Part shown: positions 58,517-64,000 of the stretch, piece by piece
Layout: each line of letters starts with the position of its first letter
How positions within the stretch are numbered: the first letter of the stretch is position 1
Source: an uncultured bacterium
GTDB lineage: Bacteria; Actinomycetota; Coriobacteriia; Coriobacteriales; Coriobacteriaceae
DNA length: 64,000 nucleotides
NCBI GenBank assembly: GCA_905216145.1
Contig: CAJMST010000007.1
Span: 1-64,000 of the forward strand
Direction: 5' to 3'
The notes under the pieces: model-generated
Told to the model about the DNA's origin: nothing
Seen by the model: only the letters and a program-made list of their open reading frames with translations
Database searches by the model: none
Made by a program: the position numbers and the translations under genes

Positions 58517-59881
58517 CTAGTTCTTCAGCGAGTTCAGCGGCGCCGGGAAGCGTCCGCCACGGTGGGCAAGCACGGTGCCGGCGTTGGGGTTCACCGGCAT
58601 GATGGGCGCACGGCCGAACAGGCCGCCATACTCGACGCAGTCGCCCACGCCCTTGCCGATGGCGGGAATCACGCGCACGGCCGTGGTCTTGTTGTTGATG
58701 ACGCCGATGGCCATCTCGTCGGCGATGATGCCGGCGATGGTCTCGACCGGGGTGTCGCCGGGGATGGCGATCATGTCCAGGCCGACGGAGCACACGCAGG
58801 TCATGGCCTCGAGCTTCTCGAGCGAAAGCGCACCGGCCTCGACGGCGGCGATCATACCGGCGTCCTCGGACACGGGGATGAAGGCGCCGGAGAGACCGCC
58901 CACGCTGGAGCTGGCCATGACGCCGCCCTTCTTGACGGCATCGTTGAGCATGGCGAGCGCGCAGGTCGTGCCGGGGCCACCGCAGGTGCCCACGCCGATG
59001 ATCTCGAGGATGCGGGCAACGGAGTCGCCGATGGCAGGCGTGGGAGCCAGCGACAGGTCGACAATGCCTTTCTCGACACCCAGACGGCGGGCTGCCTCAC
59101 GGCTCATGAGTTCGCCGGCGCGGGTGATCTTAAAGGCGGTCTGCTTGATTTTTTCGGCAACCTCCATCATCGAGGCGGAGTCGGGGAGCGTCTCCAAGGC
59201 AGCAGCCATAACGCCGGGGCCCGAGACGCCAACGTTGATGACGGCGTCGGCCTCGCCACCGCCGTGGACGGCGCCCGCCATAAACGGGGAGTCCTCGACC
59301 ATGTTGGCAAAGCAGACAAACTTGGAAGCGCCGACGGAGTCCTGGTCGGCCGTGAGCTTAGCGGCGTCGATGATGGTCTGCGCAGCCATGAGTACGGCAT
59401 CCATGTTGATGCCGGCACGCAGGCTGGCGACGTTGACGCTGGAGCAGACGCGGCTCGTGGTGGCGAGCGCCTGCGGGATGGACTGGATGACGCGGCGGTC
59501 GGCGTCGCCGATGCCCTTCTGGACGAGCGCGGAGAAGCCACCCAGGTAGTCGATGCCGAGGGTTTCGGCCGCACGGTCGAGGGCATGCGCGATGGGGGTG
59601 AGGTCCTCATCCTTGCAGCACGCGGCGATTTGCGCCACCGGGGTGACGGAAACGCGCTTGTTGACGATGGGGATACCGTACTCGCGCTCGAGGTTCTCGG
59701 CGGTCTCGACCAAGTGCTCAGCCGTGTGCGTCACGTGGTCGTAGATCTTCGTGCACATGCGGTCGAGGTTCTCGTCGCCGCAACCCATGAGCGAAACACC
59801 CATGGTGATGGTCCTGATGTCGAGGTTCTGCTCCTCAACCATGCCGCGGGTTTCCGCGATTTCTGCGGGCGTGATCGCCAT
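58517..59881 (-). CDS. UPF0210/DUF711 (PFL-like) protein
   Basis: 454 residues. ETRGMVEEQNLDIRTITMGV at the start, CVCSVGLDMIAIPGDTPVE near the C-terminus, and long Gly/Ala-rich segments (GVSGPGVMAAALE, GGLSGAFIPVSEDAGM) match the UPF0210 family, usually next to an ACT-domain protein that is absent here. Function is unknown; related to the pyruvate formate-lyase fold by annotation in databases, as I recall. The ATG at 59881 is chosen over 59902 because AGGAG lies just upstream. Confidence 0.88.
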   Translation of the reverse strand: MAITPAEIAETRGMVEEQNLDIRTITMGVSLMGCGDENLDRMCTKIYDHVTHTAEHLVETAENLEREYGIPIVNKRVSVTPVAQIAACCKDEDLTPIAHALDRAAETLGIDYLGGFSALVQKGIGDADRRVIQSIPQALATTSRVCSSVNVASLRAGINMDAVLMAAQTIIDAAKLTADQDSVGASKFVCFANMVEDSPFMAGAVHGGGEADAVINVGVSGPGVMAAALETLPDSASMMEVAEKIKQTAFKITRAGELMSREAARRLGVEKGIVDLSLAPTPAIGDSVARILEIIGVGTCGGPGTTCALAMLNDAVKKGGVMASSSVGGLSGAFIPVSEDAGMIAAVEAGALSLEKLEAMTCVCSVGLDMIAIPGDTPVETIAGIIADEMAIGVINNKTTAVRVIPAIGKGVGDCVEYGGLFGRAPIMPVNPNAGTVLAHRGGRFPAPLNSLKN

Positions 59882-59927
59882 CCTTGCGCTCCTATCTGCC
59901 AAACGAGCATAGTCTTATCTATTCTAA

Positions 59928-59965
59928 CGTGCCGCACGTGCCATGTGGCGCGTGCGGCACGTTTT
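59928..59965. terminator. GC-rich hairpin with TTTT between UPF0210 and metH genes
   Basis: CGTGCCGCACG / CGTGCGGCACG around 12 nt, then TTTT on the plus strand. Lies downstream of metH and upstream of UPF0210; a terminator is plausible although its T run faces the other way. Confidence 0.5.
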
Positions 59966-59988
59966 GGTGCTCGGTTGTTTCCGTTGTG

Positions 59989-62544
59989 TTACTGCCCAAA
60001 GACCTCTTCGGCGATGCGCGCGCTTTCGGCGGCGTCCTTGGCGTAGTAGTCTGCGCCAATCTGTTTGGCGTATTCGGGGGTGAGCACGGCGCCGCCTACG
60101 ATGACCTTGACGCCCGGGACCTCGGCATGAAGCAGCTTGATGGTCTCCTCCATGGCGACGACCGTGGTAGTCATAAGCGCCGAGAGGCCGACGAGCTTGA
60201 TGTCGCGCTCCTGTACGGTCTTGAGCACCTCTTGCGGGTCGACGTCGCGGCCTAGGTCAAAGACGGTATAGCCGTAGTTGTCGAGCAGCATCTTGACGAT
60301 GTTCTTACCGATATCGTGGATATCGCCCTTGACGGTAGCCACGCAGATCTTACCCTTGTCGGCAATCTCGCCGGCGGGCATCAGGCGTTTGATGGTATCG
60401 AAGCCCACGCGCGCGGCCTCGGCCGAGGCCATGAGCTGCGGCAAGAAGAACTTGCCCTGGTCAAAGAGGACGCCAACCTCGTCGAGGGCGGGGATAAAGT
60501 GGTTGTTGATGAGGTCCATGGCGTCGTGGCCGGCCAGCAGGCGTTCGGTCTCGGCCGCGATTTCGCCCTTGCGTCCCGAGACGACCATATGGCGGATGGG
60601 GTCGTCATCGGCTCTTGCGGTGGTGCTTGCGACAGGCGCGGCATCGCTCGATGCTGACTGGGCGGCCGCCGGGTTGGCGGCAATCTTATACGGATCGGTC
60701 CAGCCGGCGTAGCGCTCGATGTATCCGGTCGAGCCCTCGTCCTCAACGCTCAGCACGCGATAGCTGTAGACAGTGTCCATAAAGCGCTTGGAACCCGGGT
60801 TCATGATGGGGGCGTCCAGACCTGCACCAAAGGCGGCGGCCAAAAAGACCGAGCCCAGCAGCGGGCGCGCGGGCAGGCCAAAGCTGATGTTCGATACGCC
60901 GAGTGCGCACTTGACGCCCAGGCGCTCCTTGCACATAGACATGGCGCGCAGGATCTGCTCAGCCTGGCGCTGGTTGGTCGAGGCGGTCATGACCAGACAG
61001 TCGATGAGGATGCGGTCCGGGCCGATGCCGTAACGGGCGGCTTCGGCCACAATGCGCTCGGCGATGCTATAGCGTGCCTCGGCGGTATCGGGGATGCCGC
61101 CTTCGTCGAGCGTGAGGCCGACGACGCTGGCGCCGTAGTGGGCGACCAGCGGGAAGATCTCGTCCATGATCTGCTGTTTGCCATTGACCGAGTTGATGAT
61201 GGGCTTGCCGGCGTAGCGACGCACGGCGGCCTCGACGGCGGCGGGGTCGGTGGAGTCGATCTGCAGCGGCAGCAGCGTGGAACCTTGGAGCTGCTCGGTC
61301 GCTTGCTGGATGACCTTGACCTCGTCGATCTCGGGCAGGCCCACGTTGACGTCCAGGATGTCGGCGCCCTGCTCCTGTTGGCTGATGCCCTGGCTCACGA
61401 CGTAGTCCAGGTCGCCGTCGCGTAGGGCCTGCTGCAGGCGCTTTTTGCCGGTGGGGTTGATGCGCTCGCCGATGACGGCGATCTTGTGGCCGTCGCAGGG
61501 GAGGTCCACGACCGTCTGGGCGCTCGTGACCGACATGCTGGGCTTGCGGTGACGCGGGCTGGGCGTGTGGTTGTCGATGAGGGTACGAAGTGCCGCCATG
61601 TGCGCCGGCGTGGTTCCGCAGCATCCGCCGACGACGCTCACGCCGTCCTCGATCATGCCGGCGACGGCCTCGGCGTATTCGGGGGCTTGGATATCAAAGA
61701 CGGTGTTGCCGTCTTCGTCCACATGGGGGAGTCCCGCGTTGGCCTGCACCATAATGGGCTTATCGGTAACGGTGAGCATACGTGCGGCGATTCCTCGTAG
61801 CTCGGCCGGTCCCTGGCTGCAGTTGATGCCCAAAACGTCGGCGCCGATGGCATCGAGCGTGATGGCGGCCACCTCGGGACTCGTGCCCAGGAAGGTGCGA
61901 CCGTCTTCCTCGAAGGTCATGGTGGCAAAGACGGGCAGGTCGGAGTTTTCGCGACAGGCGAGGACGGCCGCCTTGATCTCGGCCAGGTCGGTCATAGTCT
62001 CGATAATAAAGAGGTCCACGCCCGCATCGACGCCGGCGCGCACTTCCTCGGCAAAGAGGTCATAGGCCTCGTCAAAGCTGAGGGTGCCTAAGGGACGAAG
62101 CAGCGCGCCGATGGGGCCGATATCGCCGGCGACGTAGCGGGCGCCGGCCTCGCGGGCGCAGGCGACAGCGGCGGCAAAGACGTCTGCCACGGTGGCGGCG
62201 CCGTCGAGCTTGTGGGCGTTGGCGCCAAAGGTGTTGGCGGTGATCACGTCGCAGCCAGCCTCGACGTACTGGCGCTGAATGTCGGTAATGACCTGGGGCT
62301 CCTCAAAGTTGAGCAGCTCGGGCAGGGCGCCCGCCTTCATGCCAGCGGCCTGCAACATGGTGCCCATGCCGCCGTCGAACAGCAGGTGTCCCGTGCCATC
62401 GATGGCCGCACGCAGGCGATCGTCCTTAATGCGCAGATCGTCGATCGTGCGCGTCTTATACGTGGCACCGTTGCGACGTGCGGCATCAACAGGTGCCGCC
62501 AATGCAGTGCCGTCAGAATCATGAGTGATAAGCGGAGTAAACAT
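59989..62544 (-). CDS. metH: Cobalamin-dependent methionine synthase, without activation domain
   Basis: 851 residues. Homocysteine domain about 45-330 with the zinc cysteines (GINCSQGP and VGGCCGTTPAH), pterin (methyl-THF) domain about 355-615 (GERINPTGKKRLQQALRDGD, then DVNVGLPEIDE), cap helices, and the B12-binding domain with DIHDIGKN (VKGDIHDIGKNIVKM). It ends after the B12 domain. The AdoMet-binding reactivation domain of E. coli MetH is missing and lies in the upstream neighbour as a separate protein. An N-terminal extension of about 45 residues is odd. AGGAG precedes the ATG. Confidence 0.93.
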   Translation of the reverse strand: MFTPLITHDSDGTALAAPVDAARRNGATYKTRTIDDLRIKDDRLRAAIDGTGHLLFDGGMGTMLQAAGMKAGALPELLNFEEPQVITDIQRQYVEAGCDVITANTFGANAHKLDGAATVADVFAAAVACAREAGARYVAGDIGPIGALLRPLGTLSFDEAYDLFAEEVRAGVDAGVDLFIIETMTDLAEIKAAVLACRENSDLPVFATMTFEEDGRTFLGTSPEVAAITLDAIGADVLGINCSQGPAELRGIAARMLTVTDKPIMVQANAGLPHVDEDGNTVFDIQAPEYAEAVAGMIEDGVSVVGGCCGTTPAHMAALRTLIDNHTPSPRHRKPSMSVTSAQTVVDLPCDGHKIAVIGERINPTGKKRLQQALRDGDLDYVVSQGISQQEQGADILDVNVGLPEIDEVKVIQQATEQLQGSTLLPLQIDSTDPAAVEAAVRRYAGKPIINSVNGKQQIMDEIFPLVAHYGASVVGLTLDEGGIPDTAEARYSIAERIVAEAARYGIGPDRILIDCLVMTASTNQRQAEQILRAMSMCKERLGVKCALGVSNISFGLPARPLLGSVFLAAAFGAGLDAPIMNPGSKRFMDTVYSYRVLSVEDEGSTGYIERYAGWTDPYKIAANPAAAQSASSDAAPVASTTARADDDPIRHMVVSGRKGEIAAETERLLAGHDAMDLINNHFIPALDEVGVLFDQGKFFLPQLMASAEAARVGFDTIKRLMPAGEIADKGKICVATVKGDIHDIGKNIVKMLLDNYGYTVFDLGRDVDPQEVLKTVQERDIKLVGLSALMTTTVVAMEETIKLLHAEVPGVKVIVGGAVLTPEYAKQIGADYYAKDAAESARIAEEVFGQ

Positions 62545-62553
62545 CGAGGGCTC

Positions 62554-63342
62554 CTAATGGCTGGAATAGCAGGTGGTGTGGGCGGCGCGGAAGCGGCAGT
62601 GCTCGCGCATGCGGCAGATATTGCAGGTGGGGCGGCTCTGGGCGTCGTGGACTTCGCCTTCGAACAGACCGATCACCGCGGTCACGCTCTTGGTGGGCAT
62701 GAGTAGGCTGGTGGGTGTGACGGTCAGACCGATGAGCCGCGCGGCGTTGAGCGCATTGACGATCGAGCGCTGGGCCGAGAGCGGGCAGTCGCCGTAGCCG
62801 GGACTAAAGCGCCAGTTGCCGGCGAGCCCATGTGTGGCGGCGTCCGTCTTGACCTGCTGGTCCATTTGCTCAACGGCGGCTTCCACGTAAGCGGAGCACG
62901 CGGCGTCGAGCACGGCGCCCTCCAGGGGATGTTGGGCTCCCGTGGTGCGCAGGCGACGCTCGGCGTCCATGCCGAGGGTGCATGCCATGAGCGCGGCAAA
63001 GCGGGCGTCTTTGAGATGTCGATAGATATCGCGACCGCGCAGCTCAACGTTGGTGCCGACCAGGCGAATGCAAGGTTCTCCCTGCTCGTCCACACCCGTG
63101 GCATCGACGGCAAACACGCGGCGCACGCCACGGGGCTCAATGTCCAGCTCAAGGCGCTCGACCACAAGCTCAATACGTCGTGACAGCTCGGGCTCAATCT
63201 GCTGGCCGCCGTAACCCAGATACCGCAGCATCTCGGCACGGTCGACACGGGGATGGTGCGCAGCATCGACACGGTAAAGCGCCGGCGACGCAAGGTCGGC
63301 CGGCACTTCGACAGCGGTTGTATCGATGTGCGGTTTTTCCAT
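62554..63342 (-). CDS. Methionine synthase activation domain protein
   Basis: 262 residues. Matches the MetH C-terminal reactivation fold (PF02965 type): RYLGYGGQQIEPE near the start, SPGYGDCPLSAQRSIVNALN at about 185-205, and TPTSLLMPTKSVTAVIGLF. A Cys-rich tail follows (CNICRMREHCRFR) that could bind a cluster or metal. Restores inactive cob(II)alamin by reductive methylation with AdoMet. ATG 63342 overlaps the metF stop (TAATG), and metH starts 9 bp after it. The longer upstream frame is metF in another frame. Confidence 0.9.
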   Translation of the reverse strand: MEKPHIDTTAVEVPADLASPALYRVDAAHHPRVDRAEMLRYLGYGGQQIEPELSRRIELVVERLELDIEPRGVRRVFAVDATGVDEQGEPCIRLVGTNVELRGRDIYRHLKDARFAALMACTLGMDAERRLRTTGAQHPLEGAVLDAACSAYVEAAVEQMDQQVKTDAATHGLAGNWRFSPGYGDCPLSAQRSIVNALNAARLIGLTVTPTSLLMPTKSVTAVIGLFEGEVHDAQSRPTCNICRMREHCRFRAAHTTCYSSH

Positions 63343-64000
63343 TACCCCAGGCGCTCCATAATGGTCGCGGCGATCGCAGGACGGTTCATAGTGTACAGGT
63401 GCAGGCCGTCGGCGCCGTGCTCCTTGAGGTCGCAAAGCTGGCGGGCGGCATAATCTACACCGGCTGCCTGCAGGCTCTCGGGGTCGTTCTCGTACTTGGC
63501 GAGAATCTTGATGACGGGGGAGGGCAGCGACGCGCCGCACATAAAGACCATGCGGCTGATCTGCGACTTGCCCATAAACGGCATGATGCCCGCGGTAATG
63601 GGCACGGTGATACCGACCTTGTCGGCAAGCTCGCGGAAGCGATAGAAGCACTCGTTATCAAAGAAGAGCTGCGTCACAAAGAAGCTTGCGCCGGCGTCCT
63701 GCTTTTGCTTGAGGTGTTCGACCGAGGCGTTGAGGTCCTCACAGGCAATGTGGCCCTCGGGGTAGGCCGCGGCGCCTACGCAAAAGCCGGCGTCGACGAG
63801 CTCGGGGATGAGGTCGCGGGCGTAGGCGTAGTCCGAGGCGGGCTTGTCGTCCTCGGTCGCGCCGGCAGGGAGATCGCCACGCAGGGCCAGGATGTTTTCC
63901 ACGCCGGCGGTGCGATACTCGTCGATTTTAGCGGCGATATCGGCGTGCGAGCGGCCCACGCAGGTAAGGTGTGCCACCGAGGGTGTATCGAATTCGCTCG
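63342..64000 (-). CDS. metF: Methylenetetrahydrofolate reductase, partial
   Basis: C-terminal part of MetF; the gene continues past the window edge. AHLTCVGRSHADIAAKIDEY, LALRGDLPAG, VTQLFFDNECFYRF and AGIMPF are family motifs, including the flavin and folate sites. The frame is open to the window end (EFDTPSVAHLTC), so the GTG at about 63977 is internal and not the start. It makes 5-methyl-THF for the MetH encoded downstream; the three genes form a methionine operon. Confidence 0.92.
   Translation of the reverse strand, partial: SEFDTPSVAHLTCVGRSHADIAAKIDEYRTAGVENILALRGDLPAGATEDDKPASDYAYARDLIPELVDAGFCVGAAAYPEGHIACEDLNASVEHLKQKQDAGASFFVTQLFFDNECFYRFRELADKVGITVPITAGIMPFMGKSQISRMVFMCGASLPSPVIKILAKYENDPESLQAAGVDYAARQLCDLKEHGADGLHLYTMNRPAIAATIMERLG

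Noticed and set aside
58361..60046. 561-codon plus-strand frame opposite the UPF0210 gene
   Set aside because: Runs through element B and the terminator hairpin and is Gly/Asp/Val-rich shadow sequence.

Overview
The window reads as ordinary chromosome of a high-GC Gram-positive gut-type actinobacterium, most likely class Coriobacteriia and close to Collinsella. This placement is inference. It rests on high-GC coding sequence, an OmpR-type GlnR-like regulator beside a glutamine-synthetase-like gene, GatCAB, LPxTG-type pili with a class C sortase, and several families of intergenic palindromes. No rRNA, tRNA, CRISPR array, integrase or transposase gene was found. The one RNA gene recognised is tmRNA (ssrA).

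Layout. 0-4.4 kb: GntR and LacI regulators, then a glutamine-synthetase-like protein that has lost several metal and catalytic residues, followed by a GlnR-like regulator. 4.5-10.4 kb: HtrA protease, ligA whose 3' third has much lower GC than its 5' part, a DEDDh exonuclease with a BRCT domain, and a Phd/RelE-type toxin-antitoxin pair. 10.4-16.6 kb: MerR-MATE efflux operon divergent from a two-gene ABC exporter. 16.6-23 kb: a VSR/DUF559-like nuclease gene between two almost identical 65-bp palindromes, moaA, a moaC-mobB fusion, an MFS transporter and a HAD phosphatase. 23.1-32.8 kb: pilus locus with three sortase substrates, the first carrying a G9 tract that should switch it on and off, an orphan AbiEi-like gene, and a class C sortase. 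33-36.6 kb: gatCAB. 36.6-46.6 kb: a nested-hairpin element, a DUF4143 ATPase, an AraC regulator with a YbtPQ-like ABC pair, a P1B-type ATPase with a small partner, and an antitoxin-PIN toxin pair. 46.7-48.3 kb: a small unknown gene, tmRNA, and a repeat-rich 680-bp gap. 48.4-53.4 kb: patatin-like hydrolase, rplM-rpsI, glmM, a free EIIA-Glc-like protein and nagB. 53.8-64 kb: a 999-residue ATPase/BTAD regulator, yhbY, a methyltransferase, a second nested-hairpin element, a UPF0210 protein, and metF / metH-activation / metH, with metF running off the window end.

How parts work together. metF, the free-standing activation domain and metH form one methionine unit. glmM, EIIA and nagB suggest amino-sugar handling. 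moaA and moaC-mobB make and load molybdenum cofactor. The pilus genes and sortase form one assembly unit.

Most unusual signals: (1) a two-copy nested hairpin (36598-36738 and 58366-58499) with conserved flanks and fully compensated 9-bp stems; (2) a 65-bp perfect-arm palindrome family, two copies of which flank the nuclease gene; (3) the phase-variable pilin; (4) the catalytically degenerate glutamine-synthetase homologue; (5) a tandem array of about 62-bp hairpin units after tmRNA. All comparisons with known families come from memory and visual reading, not from database searches.
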